Source of the DNA: Akkermansia biwaensis
GTDB taxonomy: Bacteria; Verrucomicrobiota; Verrucomicrobiia; Verrucomicrobiales; Akkermansiaceae
Reading direction: 5' to 3'
Assembly: GCF_026072915.1 (NCBI RefSeq)
Contig: NZ_AP025943.1
Coordinates: forward strand, 1,550,001 to 1,614,000
Length of the DNA: 64,000 bases
Below the pieces are notes generated by a model, which saw only the letters and a list, made by a program, of their open reading frames with translations, ran no database searches and was not told the origin of the DNA. Positions within the stretch are counted from its first letter, which is position 1. The number at the start of each line of letters is the position of its first letter. Below are positions 7,914-17,835 of the stretch, piece after piece. A program made the position numbers and the translations under genes.

Positions 7914-8471
7914 TTATTCGGGGGCTTTCCCGCCATCCTCCTGCGGGGAGGAGGGAAGTTCTCCGGCTTGTTTCCTTTTCTCCCTGGCCAGCAGGCGGGC
8001 CTCCCGGAAAAATTGCTGCAGGTGGTACAGGCATTCCTCCCCCAGCACTCCGGACTGCACCTCGCACCTGTGGTTGAGGGGGGGATTGGAGTCCAGGAGG
8101 TTGATCCACCCTCCGGCGGCTCCCGTCTTGGCGTCCGGACAGCCGAATACCACACGGTCCGGGCGGCAGTGCACGATGGCTCCCGCGCACATGGGGCACG
8201 GCTCCTTGGTGACGTACAGGGTGCAGCCTTCCAGCCGCCAGTCCCCCAGGGCTTCCTGGGCGGCCGTCAGGGCGATCATTTCCGCATGCGCCGTGGCGTC
8301 CTTGAGCGTTTCCACCTGGTTCCAGCCGCGGGCGATCACATGGCCGTCCCTGACCACGACGGCTCCGATGGGCACTTCCCCCCTGGCCAGGGCTTTTCTG
8401 GCTTCCTTCATCGCTTGGCGCATGAACCACTCGTCCGAACCGGGCATTTCCATCATTGCGGCGTTTATCAT
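7914..8471 (-). CDS. tadA: tRNA(adenine34) deaminase
   Basis: A zinc deaminase converting wobble adenosine 34 to inosine in tRNA-Arg. The active-site HAE motif is at residues 62-64 (H62 zinc ligand, E64 proton shuttle) and PCPMC at 91-95 supplies C92 and C95. With 185 residues it has a C-terminal extension of about 30 residues, rich in Lys/Glu/Pro, beyond the usual ~150-160. Several in-frame ATGs lie close together at the start (M1, M6, M7, M9); the first is used here. Divergent from the ROK kinase gene across 144 bp. Confidence 0.93.
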   Translation of the reverse strand: MINAAMMEMPGSDEWFMRQAMKEARKALARGEVPIGAVVVRDGHVIARGWNQVETLKDATAHAEMIALTAAQEALGDWRLEGCTLYVTKEPCPMCAGAIVHCRPDRVVFGCPDAKTGAAGGWINLLDSNPPLNHRCEVQSGVLGEECLYHLQQFFREARLLAREKRKQAGELPSSPQEDGGKAPE

Positions 8472-8580
8472 GAACTGGGCGAAGGCCGTCTGGCAAGCCC
8501 TTTTTAATGGATGTTTATTGTACTATATACAAGAAGTTGGTCCTAGGACGGAATGGGATGGGCGCGAATGCGTTTTTGCG

Positions 8581-8609
8581 TTGATTCCGGGGGGATGCTG
8601 GCATAAGTA
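8581..8609 (+). promoter_or_regulatory. candidate leaderless promoter of the ROK gene
   Basis: TTGATT (8581-8586), a 17-base spacer and TAAGTA (8604-8609). The hexamer ends six bases before ATG 8616, so no 5' leader would be left. No Shine-Dalgarno sequence is visible. Confidence 0.45.
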
Positions 8610-8615
8610 TGAACC

Positions 8616-9593
8616 ATGAGCTTTTCAGAACCCTGCGCACTGGCCGTGGACTTTGGCGGAACCAGCATCAAGATGGGCGTCACGGCGGGCGACCGCATTC
8701 TGGCAACTGCCGACCGCATTCCAACCACCATGTTTGAAAGCCCCCAGGCGATCATTGACGCCATGGTCGCGACGGCACTGGGCCTGCGCGAGCAATTTCC
8801 CACCGCCTGCGTGATGGGGATGGGCATGCCGGGATGGTGCGACTATTACAAGGGGGTGCTCTACCAGCTTACCAACGTGAAGGTGTGGGACCATGAAATC
8901 CCGGTCAAGGAAATGATGGAGCGCGCGGTGGGGCTTCCCGTCGTGCTGGACAACGACGCCAACTGCATGGCCTATGCGGAATGGAAGCTGGGGGCCGGCC
9001 GCGGCATGTCCAGCCTGGTGTGCCTCACCATGGGAACGGGCATAGGGGGCGGCATCGTGCTGCACGACCGCATCCTGCGGGGCAGGCGGATTTCCGCAGC
9101 GGAGTTCGGGCAGACGAGTATTCATTACCAGGGGAAGACGGGGCCCTTCGGCAACCGCGGCGCCATTGAGGAATACATCGGCAACAATGAATTGGCGGCG
9201 GAGGCCGTCAGACGGTATGCGGGAGCGGGCATTGACAAAAAGGTGGACGAATGCACTCCGCGGGACCTGGACGTCGCCGCCCGCGCCGGGTGCCCCGTGG
9301 CCCTGCAATTGTGGGAGGATACCGCGGAAATACTGGCCTGCCTGATCATGAACCTGATGTACACGCTGGTGCCGGACGCCTTCATCATTGGCGGCGGCGT
9401 GGCCAAGGCCGGGGACTTGCTGATGAAGTCCTTGCTGGCCAATCTCAGGGCCCAGATGTTCCCGCTGCTGATGGAGGATCTGGTGATCCTGCCTGCCCGG
9501 TTCGGCTCGGAAGCCGGGCTGCTGGGAGCCGGCGCCATGGCCATGGACGAATTCCTGGGGCATGGCGTTCTGGAAAGGTTCAAACGGGAATAA
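8616..9593 (+). CDS. ROK family sugar kinase (glucokinase-like)
   Basis: A 325-residue ROK protein, probably an ATP-dependent cytoplasmic hexokinase for glucose or another hexose. The N-terminal phosphate loop is AVDFGGTSIKMG (residues 10-21), the sugar/catalytic element is VVLDNDANCMAYAEWKLG (about 109-126, catalytic Asp in DNDAN) and the second nucleotide motif is MGTGIGGGIV. The usual zinc-binding CxCGxxGCxE motif is replaced by TGPFGNRGAIEEY, so all its cysteines are missing, although the flanking Gly, Asn and Glu residues align. There is no DNA-binding domain, so it is a kinase rather than a repressor. Substrate unknown. Confidence 0.88.
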   Translation: MSFSEPCALAVDFGGTSIKMGVTAGDRILATADRIPTTMFESPQAIIDAMVATALGLREQFPTACVMGMGMPGWCDYYKGVLYQLTNVKVWDHEIPVKEMMERAVGLPVVLDNDANCMAYAEWKLGAGRGMSSLVCLTMGTGIGGGIVLHDRILRGRRISAAEFGQTSIHYQGKTGPFGNRGAIEEYIGNNELAAEAVRRYAGAGIDKKVDECTPRDLDVAARAGCPVALQLWEDTAEILACLIMNLMYTLVPDAFIIGGGVAKAGDLLMKSLLANLRAQMFPLLMEDLVILPARFGSEAGLLGAGAMAMDEFLGHGVLERFKRE

Positions 9594-9672
9594 TGCTGGC
9601 AAACCTTGTGTTAGGCATAACTAACAAGAGGCTTGCCATAGCGGCGGAGCGGGCGTACAAGCGGAACAGACC

Positions 9673-11607
9673 ATGAGCAAGGAACATTCCCACGAACACG
9701 CTTTTGAAGAAATGTCCTGCGGGACCGGGTGTTGCTGCTCGGGAGGTTCCTGCGGAACGGAAGGGGCAATCAGGCCCGTGCCCGCCATCCTGGGGATAGC
9801 CCTGTTTGCCGCGGCTCTGGTGGCGGGGGGCGATACCTGGTTCGGCTTGGCGGCGTATGCGGGAGCCTATCTGCTGATCGGGTGGGATGTCTTGAAAACG
9901 GCTTTTATCGGACTGAGGCACGGGCGCGCCATGGATGAAAACTTCCTGATGAGCATCGCTTCCCTGGGAGCCATGTTCCTGGGGGATTATTCCGAGGCCG
10001 TGGGGGTAATGCTTTTTTACCGGGTGGGGGAATACCTCCAGGAGCGCGCCGTGGGGAGTTCCCGCCGTTCCGTCAGGGAACTGATGAAATTGAGGCCGGA
10101 TGCGGTACATGTGAAAGAGGACGGCATCGTCCGGGACCTCCCTCCGGCGGAGGTGGAGCCGGGTACCCTGATTGAAGTGAGGGCCGGGGAGCGCATCCCT
10201 CTGGACGGCGTGATCGTGGGCGGCCATTCCGTGCTGGACACTTCCGCCATGACCGGGGAATCCCTGCCGGTGGAGGCGGGGGAGGGAACCTCCGTCATGG
10301 CCGGATACATCAACGGCCAGGGCGTACTGTACGTGCGCACGGACCGTGACTGGAAGCACTCCGCCCTGGCGCGGGTGCAGGAACTGGTGGAAGCCGCTTC
10401 CGGCAATAAGTCCCGCATTGAGGGAAGGCTGAGCAGGTTTTCCCGCATTTATACGCCGCTGGTTATCGCCATTGCCGTCCTGGTGTTTCTGTGCTACCCC
10501 TTTGTGACTGGCGGAAGCTGGGGAGACGGCCTTTTCCGCGCCCTGGTGCTGCTGGTGATTTCCTGTCCGTGCGCCCTAGTGCTGTCCGTCCCCCTGGGTT
10601 TCTTTGCCGGGATAGGCCGGGCGGCGCGCAACGGAATCCTGGTGAAGGGCAGCAGCTATCTGGATGCGCTGCGCAAGGTAAAGACCGTGGTGTTTGACAA
10701 GACGGGGACGCTGACGGAAGGCGTGTTTGCCGTGGATGAAGTTCTGCCGTGCGCCGGGGTATCCCCGGAAAGCCTGCTGTACTGGGCGGCCCACGCGGAA
10801 AGCGCCGCTTCCCATCCTCTGGGCCGTTCCATTGTGAAAGCGTATGGAGGCGCCCTGTTTCCGGAGCGTGTGGCGGATATGGTGGAAATGACGGGCGGAG
10901 GCGTTTCCGCCCGGGTGGAGGGCAGGTCCGTTCTGGCGGGCAAGAAGACATTTTTGAAGGATGCCGGTGTGGCGGTCGATGACCTGGAGGAACGCGGTGC
11001 CACGATTTACGTGGCCCTGGACGGAGTGCTGCTGGGGCGTCTGCGCATGTCCGACCAGGTGAAGCCCGGAGCGGCCCTGGCCGTCAGGGAATTGAGGGAT
11101 TTGGGCGTAAACAGGCTGGTCATGCTGACGGGGGATTCTTCCTCCGCCGGTAGGGAAGTGGGGGACAGGCTGGGACTGGATGAAGTATTCAGCGGCCTGA
11201 TGCCGGCGGAGAAACTGGAGCATATCCAGGAGTTGAAAGGCGTAGATGGCCTGGTAGCCTTTGTGGGGGACGGCATGAATGACGCGCCGTCCCTGGCCGG
11301 GGCGGACATAGGCATCGCCATGGGTGGAGTGGGATCGGATGCCGCCCTTCAGGCGGCGGACGTGGTGCTGATGAAAGGTGATCCCGTATCCGTCCCGGAA
11401 GCCATCCGCCTTTCCATGGCAACGGAGCGCATCATTGTGCAGAACATCGTCATGATTCTGGGAATCAAGATATTGGTCATGGTTCTCGGTATTCTGGGCC
11501 TGGCCGGCATGTGGGCCGCCGTGATGGCGGACGTGGGCGTTTGCCTGCTTGCCGTCGGCAACTCCATGCGCATTTTCCGCGTAAAAACCCGGCAGGGAAA
11601 GGAATAA
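9673..11607 (+). CDS. heavy-metal P1B-type ATPase (Zn/Cd/Pb exporter type)
   Basis: A 644-residue inner-membrane metal exporter. It shows the full P-type set: TGES near 193, the metal-binding CPC in transmembrane helix 6 (298-300), the phosphorylated DKTGT near 342, the P1B-specific HP dipeptide (ASHPLG), and GDGMNDAP near 531. The N-terminus lacks a ferredoxin-like HMA domain. Instead it has a short His/Cys-rich tail (HSHEHA and CGTGCCCSGGSCG within residues 5-28), a likely metal sensor. The last helix contains ADVG, typical of the ZntA/CadA subgroup rather than copper pumps. Preceded by the ROK gene with an 80-base gap. Confidence 0.92.
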   Translation: MSKEHSHEHAFEEMSCGTGCCCSGGSCGTEGAIRPVPAILGIALFAAALVAGGDTWFGLAAYAGAYLLIGWDVLKTAFIGLRHGRAMDENFLMSIASLGAMFLGDYSEAVGVMLFYRVGEYLQERAVGSSRRSVRELMKLRPDAVHVKEDGIVRDLPPAEVEPGTLIEVRAGERIPLDGVIVGGHSVLDTSAMTGESLPVEAGEGTSVMAGYINGQGVLYVRTDRDWKHSALARVQELVEAASGNKSRIEGRLSRFSRIYTPLVIAIAVLVFLCYPFVTGGSWGDGLFRALVLLVISCPCALVLSVPLGFFAGIGRAARNGILVKGSSYLDALRKVKTVVFDKTGTLTEGVFAVDEVLPCAGVSPESLLYWAAHAESAASHPLGRSIVKAYGGALFPERVADMVEMTGGGVSARVEGRSVLAGKKTFLKDAGVAVDDLEERGATIYVALDGVLLGRLRMSDQVKPGAALAVRELRDLGVNRLVMLTGDSSSAGREVGDRLGLDEVFSGLMPAEKLEHIQELKGVDGLVAFVGDGMNDAPSLAGADIGIAMGGVGSDAALQAADVVLMKGDPVSVPEAIRLSMATERIIVQNIVMILGIKILVMVLGILGLAGMWAAVMADVGVCLLAVGNSMRIFRVKTRQGKE

Positions 11608-11783
11608 AGGCGGCTTTCCTGTCCCTTCCGGCGTGACTTTGGCAGACATGGCAACTTGAGGGCCGTGTGACGGGAATTCATGCCTTTTCCTGTTCTCCCG
11701 CTGTTCATCTGCAGCAAGCGGCAGCATGGAATCCGGGCAGGAAGGGATGAAGGTTTTTTCCTCATTTTTGCCCTTGATTCATC

Positions 11784-11816
11784 AAAAAGCCTCCGTGCCG
11801 GGTGCGGCACGGAGGC
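11784..11816 (-). terminator. rho-independent terminator downstream of rho
   Basis: GCCTCCGTGCCG, loop ggtg, CGGCACGGAGGC: a perfect 12-bp stem followed on the minus strand by TTTTTGATG. It lies about 30 bases after the rho stop codon and ends the coaE-rho unit. Confidence 0.85.
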
Positions 11817-11847
11817 TGGAGGAATGAAAAGCCCGTGATGCTGGGTT

Positions 11848-13290
11848 TTAACGCAGGCCGGTCAGAAGCAGCTCCGCGTTGTTCTGGGTTTTGGAAATAT
11901 TTTGCAGCAGGGCCTGAAGACCCTCCCAGCCGGGTTTTATGGCAAGCTGGCGGCGGAGCTGCATGATTTTGACGAACTCCTGTTCGTTATACAGCCTGTC
12001 GTCATTGCGGGTGCCGCTTTGGGAAAGGGAAATGGCCGGATAAATGCGCCGTTCGGAAAGTTCCCTGTCCAGGCGGATTTCCAGATTGCCCGTACCCTTG
12101 AACTCCTCGAAGATCACTTCGTCCATCCTGGATTCCGTGTCCACCAGGCAGGTAGCGATGATGGTCAGGCTGCCGCCTTCCTCCACATTGCGCGCGGCGG
12201 AAAAGAATTTGCGGGGTTTTTCCAGGGCATTGGAGCCGAGACCGCCGGACATGATGCGGCCGCCCGTTTGATTGGCATTGTAGCCGCGTGCCAGGCGGGT
12301 CAGGGAGTCCAGCAGGATCACGACGTCCCGGCCCATTTCCACCAGGCGCTTGGCGCGTTCGATGACGAGGTCGGAGACCTGGGCATGGCGGCGGGAAGGT
12401 TCGTCAAAGGTGGAGGCATAAACCGGGGCGTCCACGGTCTCTTCAAAATCGGTCACTTCCTCCGGGCGTTCGTCCAGAAGAAGAACGATCAGTTCCACCT
12501 GGGGATAGTTGGCCCTGATGGAGCGCGCGATCGTTTTCAGAAGAACGGTCTTGCCGCCGCGGGGAGGCGCCACGATGAGTCCGCGCTGCCCTTTGCCGAA
12601 GGGCGTCATCAGGTCCAGCACGCGCATGGCCGCTGAATTGACCTCCTTGTTTTCCAGCAGCAGGCGTTCCTTGGGGAAGAGGGGGGTGAGGCGTTCAAAA
12701 TCCTGGGACGCCCTGTATTCTTCCGCGGGAATGCCTTCCACGCTGATGACGGCGGAGGCGGAGAGGTATTTGTCATGGGGCCTCAGCTTGCGCAGCCTGA
12801 CCTTGATCAACTGGCCCACGCGCAGATGCAGGGGCTTGATCAGGTTGCCGCCCAGGTAAATATCGTCCGGGGATGTGCGGAAACTTTTGACCGGATCCCT
12901 CAGCATGGCGTAATTGTCCTTGGCCTGCTCCATGACACCGGAGACGACTACTTCATGGCCCTTGGCGAGAAGCTGCCTGCCCAGTTCGAACACAAGCTGT
13001 GACTTGGTGAGGGAGGAGGAGTTCCGGATGGGGAGGGTTTCCGCCATTTCCTGGAGGTCGTTCAGGGGCCGCCGGCGCAGTTCGTTGATGTCGATCTGTT
13101 CCAGAATGGGCCGGGATTCCGGTTCCTCCTGCGCGGATTCCGGGGTGGACGGCACGTCCGGAGCGCTCTCTTCCGCCGGGGCGGGGAGCAGGACCGGAAG
13201 AGCCTGTTCCGGAGCGGGCGCGTTCTGTGCGGAGTCGGCCTGGGGAATTTCTTCGTCGGGGAGCGGCTTGTTTTCGCGTTCTTCAGTCAT
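11848..13290 (-). CDS. rho: transcription termination factor Rho
   Basis: A hexameric RNA helicase that ends transcription. Residues 1-70 form a Pro/Glu/Ala-rich low-complexity extension not found in the compact enterobacterial protein. The Rho N-domain follows ([13 protein letters not shown]...), then the cold-shock-like RNA-binding domain ([22 protein letters not shown]), then the ATPase core with Walker [12 protein letters not shown] near residue 240 and the motifs [14 protein letters not shown] and [14 protein letters not shown]. The Walker region reads PPRGGKT where E. coli has PPKAGKT, changes close to the bicyclomycin pocket. Its start overlaps the coaE stop by eight bases. Confidence 0.97.
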   Translation of the reverse strand: MTEERENKPLPDEEIPQADSAQNAPAPEQALPVLLPAPAEESAPDVPSTPESAQEEPESRPILEQIDINELRRRPLNDLQEMAETLPIRNSSSLTKSQLVFELGRQLLAKGHEVVVSGVMEQAKDNYAMLRDPVKSFRTSPDDIYLGGNLIKPLHLRVGQLIKVRLRKLRPHDKYLSASAVISVEGIPAEEYRASQDFERLTPLFPKERLLLENKEVNSAAMRVLDLMTPFGKGQRGLIVAPPRGGKTVLLKTIARSIRANYPQVELIVLLLDERPEEVTDFEETVDAPVYASTFDEPSRRHAQVSDLVIERAKRLVEMGRDVVILLDSLTRLARGYNANQTGGRIMSGGLGSNALEKPRKFFSAARNVEEGGSLTIIATCLVDTESRMDEVIFEEFKGTGNLEIRLDRELSERRIYPAISLSQSGTRNDDRLYNEQEFVKIMQLRRQLAIKPGWEGLQALLQNISKTQNNAELLLTGLR

Positions 13291-13888
13291 GGAAAAAGTG
13301 TTGATGAAATCTTTGGGTTTGTTGTTGGAGCAGGGAGGGGGGGCCTTCGTTCCAGATCACGAAATCGGCTTTGGCCACCTTTCCCATAATGGGATGCTGG
13401 GCGGCCAGAATAGCCTCAATCATATCCTCGCGGAATCCGTTCCTGAGGGCTAGGCGAGCCTTTTGCGTTTCCCGGGAAACGGCTACCACGCATACGGCAT
13501 CCTGATGGTAGCGCGCCGATGTTTCAAAAAACAGCGGCACGTCAATGACAAACCCGTTTACCGCCGCATTCTGCCGCGCCGCCTGCATTTGCGCAAGACA
13601 TTCTTGGTGCAGCAGGGGATGAATAAGTCCTTCCAGAATTTTTCTGCTTTCCGGATTGCGGAAGACCAGCTCTCTCAGGAAATGTCTGTCCGCCCGTCCC
13701 GCGCCGTCCACGCTGCCGGGGCCGAACGCCCGGATAAGGGCGTCTTTCAGAAGGCCGCTGTCCAGCAGTCTGCCTGCTTCCGCATCACAGTCAAACAGGC
13801 GCAGATGCGGTGCGCCCATTTCCATGAGCAGGCGGATGGCTGTGGATTTGCCTGTGGCGATTCCGCCGGTGACGACCAGTGTTTTCAT
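13283..13888 (-). CDS. coaE: dephospho-CoA kinase
   Basis: Catalyses the last step of coenzyme A synthesis, phosphorylating the 3'-hydroxyl of dephospho-CoA. The 201 residues begin MKTLVVTGGIATGKST with the P-loop at residues 8-15. Further family signals are LFDCDAEAGRLL, the lid element FVIDVPLFFETSARYHQD, and VAVSRETQKARLALRNG. The start at 13888 is preferred over upstream frames, which would read through the terminator hairpin of the preceding operon (13928-13959). Its TGA overlaps the first codons of rho, suggesting translational coupling. Confidence 0.95.
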   Translation of the reverse strand: MKTLVVTGGIATGKSTAIRLLMEMGAPHLRLFDCDAEAGRLLDSGLLKDALIRAFGPGSVDGAGRADRHFLRELVFRNPESRKILEGLIHPLLHQECLAQMQAARQNAAVNGFVIDVPLFFETSARYHQDAVCVVAVSRETQKARLALRNGFREDMIEAILAAQHPIMGKVAKADFVIWNEGPPSLLQQQTQRFHQHFFHD

Positions 13889-13927
13889 GATGAGCAAAGT
13901 GGGAAAGACGTCAGGTTGGGATGCAAA

Positions 13928-13959
13928 GAGCGGGTGAAAGGTCACCCTTTCACCCGCTC
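13928..13959 (-). terminator. terminator of the pilus-like operon
   Basis: A perfect 14-bp stem (GAGCGGGTGAAAGG, loop TCAC, CCTTTCACCCGCTC), followed on the minus strand by TTTGCAT. It sits between the stop codon of the secretin gene (13984) and coaE, closing the five-gene cluster. Confidence 0.8.
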
Positions 13960-13983
13960 CGGTATGGACTTTATGCACGCTGA

Positions 13984-16716
13984 CTACATAATAGGAGGCA
14001 ACAGGCCTCCTTCAGTGGACGGCAACGCGTTTTCCGCGCCGGCGGCAGTCGTCGGGAGGGAATTCCCGCGGACAGGCTGGCCGGTGGCATCAATGATCTG
14101 ACCGGTCACGAAGATCATCAGATTTTTCTTGATGTGGTTGTCGGAGTTGCTGCGGAAGAAGCGGCCGACGAGGGGCAGGTCGCCAAAGATAGGCACCTTG
14201 TCTTCCACCGTCTGGACGTTTTCCGTGATCAAACCACCGATTGCCACGGTGTGGCCGTCGTAGATGAACAGGGACGTTTCAACGGAACGCTTGGAGAAGA
14301 TCGGCTGCTCAATGCGGTTTTCCGTCAGGGTCAGAGACATCGGCTTGCCGTCGGAACCCACGCCGGTGGATTGAATCGGGCTGCCGTAGTTCACGAAGCC
14401 TTCAAATTCCACGATGCTGGGCTTGAAGCTCAAGTCAATGATGTACTTGTTCTCCGCGATGGTGGGCACCACTTCCAGGGTAACGCCGACGGGCTTCATT
14501 TCAAACACGCCGGGAGTGGCGGGAGTGACGGGGAAGCTGGTCACCTGGGCCGGATTGTTATTGAGGACATCGTCCAGAATATTGTTCCGGTTGTTGTTGC
14601 CGCCCCAGCTGCTGACGTTGTTGGGAAGTTCCGGGGGTTCGTATTCGGTGGGATACCAGAATTCGCGGATGATCTCAATTTTGGCCGTTTCGCCGGACTT
14701 GGCGGTAACGCTCGGAGCGGTGAGGACGTCGGAACCCTTCTTCTGGGACAGGCCGCGCATCAGCATCTGGAAGGAGCCTTCATCATAAATGCCCGTGAGG
14801 GACATGATGCCGGGAGCCGGGCTCTTCTGCGTGGCTTCGGAACGGTTGGTGCTGTTGAGCAGGTTGTCCACGGAGTTCTTGGAGATGGCGAAGTCGCCTG
14901 TGCGGTTGCCGCCCACCAGGCCGTTCACCAGGCCGTTTCCGTGTGAGTCCGTGTTGGTGCTGTTTACGGGCCAGCCGCTGACGCCGCCGGGAGACTGGGT
15001 GAAATCGCTGGAATTGAGTCCGGAACCTTCGCTGGTGCCGCCGCCCAGGAAGGTGCTGCGGTCATTGCTGACGGAGAACGGAGTGACAATCCAGTCAAAG
15101 CCGAGTTCTTCCGTGTTTTCCTGGGTTACTTCCACGAACTTGGTCATGATGCGCACCTGCTGGGATTCACCGCGGGTTTGCTCAATAAGCTGTTCAATGA
15201 GGTCCAGGTTGCCCTGCGTGTTGCGGACAATGAGGGTACCGTTGCTGGCGCTGAAGATGGCGGATGCCCCTTCCGGGAACTGCACACCGGCTTTCTTGAG
15301 CAGGTTGTAAGCGGAAGGCAGGGGCTTGATACTGGAGGAGGAGCTGTCGCCGCTTCCGAAGGGATCGGTGTCGCCACCGTCGTCGCCGCCGCCCAGAGAA
15401 CTGGACAGGGAACGGAGGAAGCCGGGAGGCACGGGGAATGTACGCTGGTACAGGTCCACGTCATTGCCGCCGGCGGGAAGGATGGTGACGGCATAGTCTT
15501 CCACTTTCTGGCGCAGGCCAGCATTGCGGCAGATGAAGTTGAGCACTTCCAGCATCGGAACGTTGGTGAGCTTCAACTGGCCGATCTTGCGGGTGCGGAT
15601 GCTTTCCTGGGGAGCTGCCGCCACCGGAGCGGGTTCCGTGGATTCCATGCCGTCTTCACCAAAGCCGGGATCATCCGCAGGAACGGTGGCCACGGGAGTG
15701 GTGCCCACGGGCTGGGCGTCATTGATGACAAAGTTGATGCCGCGTTCTCCGTTTACGCCGGTACGGTCCAGTTCCACGGACTTCCTGCGCAGGTAGTCGA
15801 TGGCATCTTCCACCGTGGTGTCTTCAAAGGAAACGGAGGGAATGATGATGCTCTTGAGCTTCATCAGGTTGGCGGTGGCGCCGCTGACTCCGGTGTCGGG
15901 ACCAGGGCCGATATTCTCCGGGCCATCCGGAATTTCAACCGGAATGGGGCGTTCCCAGATCTGGTCCACTTCCGCCAGCATGGAGCTGCGGGTTTCGTCG
16001 TACGCAGCGCGGTAATAGGCGGACCTGCGTCGGTTTACCGTTTCCATGCCGCGGCGCGCCGCAACGTTGTAGCGGTCAATCGTAAGAACCTTGTTGAATT
16101 CGGCGATGGCTTTATCATATTCGCCGAGGTCATAGTAACCATAGGCCATGTGAAGGAGGGTGTTCACCTTTTCCACGTTCTTGACGTGTTCGGGAGTGAG
16201 CGCCGGATTCGTGCGAATCGGGTCCTTCATGTATTCGAGCGTCTGTTTGGCAAGCGCGGCTTTCTTGGGATTGAGCCGGATGGCGTCCTGGAGGAGCTTG
16301 TCGGCTTCATCATAGCGGCCTACCTTGATGTATTCCTGCGCAACGGCGATGCTGGCGTCGCCAATGTTGTTGGCGATGGCTTGCCTGCGCTGGTCGTTGA
16401 CCGGTGCGGCGGGCAGCGTGCTGTAGGCGGCATTGAATTTGTCCAGGGCTTCCTTGTACTTGCCTTCGCGGTACAATTCACGGCCTTCGGAAAGGAGCTG
16501 CATTGCTTCCTGGGTTTGAGCCTCGCGGCGTGCCATGGCGCGGCGTGCCGCGTCTGATTGGCCCGCAGCATAGTATCCAGCATAGGAGGTACCCAAGGCG
16601 CTGGAGGCTCCGACGCTGCCGTAATCCTCACCGGCCTGCGCAAAAGGGCAGGACGCGGCAATGGCCATCAGCGCGATCAGAGAACGCTTCGATTGATAAA
16701 GTGGTGCGTGGTCCAT
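13984..16716 (-). CDS. type IV pilus-like secretin with TPR region (Amuc_1098 homologue, PilQ-like)
   Basis: A 910-residue outer-membrane secretin. It has a signal peptide (cleavage near residue 28 after PFAQA), a tetratricopeptide-rich region (about 55-250), N0/N1-type periplasmic domains (about 290-560) and the C-terminal secretin domain, whose signature reads [16 protein letters not shown] near residue 850. Long Ser/Asn/Gly-rich loops interrupt the periplasmic part. It is the last gene of the cluster matching Amuc_1102-1098 of A. muciniphila, where it is the pore of a type IV pilus-like apparatus. No pilin, PilB/PilT ATPase or prepilin peptidase lies in this window, so the machine's motor, if any, is elsewhere. 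Confidence 0.93.
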   Translation of the reverse strand: MDHAPLYQSKRSLIALMAIAASCPFAQAGEDYGSVGASSALGTSYAGYYAAGQSDAARRAMARREAQTQEAMQLLSEGRELYREGKYKEALDKFNAAYSTLPAAPVNDQRRQAIANNIGDASIAVAQEYIKVGRYDEADKLLQDAIRLNPKKAALAKQTLEYMKDPIRTNPALTPEHVKNVEKVNTLLHMAYGYYDLGEYDKAIAEFNKVLTIDRYNVAARRGMETVNRRRSAYYRAAYDETRSSMLAEVDQIWERPIPVEIPDGPENIGPGPDTGVSGATANLMKLKSIIIPSVSFEDTTVEDAIDYLRRKSVELDRTGVNGERGINFVINDAQPVGTTPVATVPADDPGFGEDGMESTEPAPVAAAPQESIRTRKIGQLKLTNVPMLEVLNFICRNAGLRQKVEDYAVTILPAGGNDVDLYQRTFPVPPGFLRSLSSSLGGGDDGGDTDPFGSGDSSSSSIKPLPSAYNLLKKAGVQFPEGASAIFSASNGTLIVRNTQGNLDLIEQLIEQTRGESQQVRIMTKFVEVTQENTEELGFDWIVTPFSVSNDRSTFLGGGTSEGSGLNSSDFTQSPGGVSGWPVNSTNTDSHGNGLVNGLVGGNRTGDFAISKNSVDNLLNSTNRSEATQKSPAPGIMSLTGIYDEGSFQMLMRGLSQKKGSDVLTAPSVTAKSGETAKIEIIREFWYPTEYEPPELPNNVSSWGGNNNRNNILDDVLNNNPAQVTSFPVTPATPGVFEMKPVGVTLEVVPTIAENKYIIDLSFKPSIVEFEGFVNYGSPIQSTGVGSDGKPMSLTLTENRIEQPIFSKRSVETSLFIYDGHTVAIGGLITENVQTVEDKVPIFGDLPLVGRFFRSNSDNHIKKNLMIFVTGQIIDATGQPVRGNSLPTTAAGAENALPSTEGGLLPPIM

Positions 16717-16787
16717 AGTTAGGTTCTTCTTTTTACATGTTTTTCGGATTTGTGAAGCTTTTTTTTTAGAAAAGTGAAAATCCGGGT

Positions 16788-17801
16788 CTATTTTTTCTTG
16801 CTCAGTGTTGTTTGTTCTCCTGTTGTTTTGTTGGCAATGGTTACGGTTTGCGTTGCATTATCAACGGTTTTCAGCGTGTAAGTCTGCTTGGTGTCACCGG
16901 GTATCTGGAAGTCGGCGCCTTCCTCTACTTCAAAGCTGGTATCCCGTTTGGGACCGGCGGCAATAGTAAGGTTTACTTTCTTATCAATGATGGGTATGAA
17001 ATACTTGGCTCCCCTTCTGACCGTGTAGGTTTGGCCGTTCTTGGTCGGCTTCAAATCCTTGACGGTCGCTTCGGGGTCCGTTTCCACCATGTTGAGGCTT
17101 TCATTCTTGAATTCCTTGTTGGCCACGCTGACAAGCTCGAACCTGGGCTTTTCATTCGTGTTCTTCCTGGCCCCGAACTGGCCGTTGAGCTGGACGGTGC
17201 TTCTCCACAGGTCCTGTCTGGCGCGATTTTGCCCCTTGAAGGTGAAATCGTTGCCGTCCGCCTGTGAGAAGACCAGGTAAAAGCCGAACTGCTTGATTTC
17301 GTCCACATACAGTTTGTTGATGAGAGGCGGGTGGCTGTTGGGATCGTTGGGATGCGTTTTGGCCTCGTATTCCTCCTGGACGGTAAAGCCGTCGTTGTCC
17401 GGGTCACGGGTCAAGACATCCGAATAAATGAAAATGTCTTCCAGCCCGTTGTCCAGGAACCATTTATTGGGGATATTCCCGTGAATGGGCGGTCCGGACA
17501 CGATATCGAAGGGTTCCGTCCCCCCCGTCTTGATCCAGAGGTTGGGGGCAACGAACCCCACATATTCCTGGGTTTCCTGGACGATGGGTTTGAGTTCGTG
17601 GGAAGCGGAGATTTCCTGGTTGACTGTTTCCGCCTTCTTGATGCCGGAGGGCGGTTCCACGGGTTTTTCCGAAACACGGGTGGTAAATTTGTACTGGTCG
17701 TCCAGCTTCATGAAGGTCCAGGCGCCGTAAGCGGCCACCCCCAGGCCCAGAACGATGCCGGAGACCATCAGGATCTTGTCGTAGTTTTGTTTTTCAGACA
17801 T
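16788..17801 (-). CDS. pilus-cluster membrane protein (Amuc_1099 homologue)
   Basis: A 337-residue protein with one N-terminal transmembrane helix (about 11-29) and a periplasmic remainder. A helical/linker portion (EVDNQ-type charged segments) is followed by repeated small beta-rich units near the C-terminus ([19 protein letters not shown] and related stretches). It occupies the position of PilP between the PilO-like and PilQ-like genes, and a role linking the inner-membrane platform to the secretin is a reasonable inference. I see no clear PilP sequence motif. Spacing to neighbours is 34 and 71 bases, consistent with one operon. Confidence 0.85.
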   Translation of the reverse strand: MSEKQNYDKILMVSGIVLGLGVAAYGAWTFMKLDDQYKFTTRVSEKPVEPPSGIKKAETVNQEISASHELKPIVQETQEYVGFVAPNLWIKTGGTEPFDIVSGPPIHGNIPNKWFLDNGLEDIFIYSDVLTRDPDNDGFTVQEEYEAKTHPNDPNSHPPLINKLYVDEIKQFGFYLVFSQADGNDFTFKGQNRARQDLWRSTVQLNGQFGARKNTNEKPRFELVSVANKEFKNESLNMVETDPEATVKDLKPTKNGQTYTVRRGAKYFIPIIDKKVNLTIAAGPKRDTSFEVEEGADFQIPGDTKQTYTLKTVDNATQTVTIANKTTGEQTTLSKKK

Positions 17802-17835
17802 GGTGAAATTGTTTTCTGCGAATTGATTGCCGTAA

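Noticed and set aside
13889-13978. Longer coaE start
   Set aside because: It would read through a perfect terminator hairpin and adds sequence before the P-loop that the family lacks.
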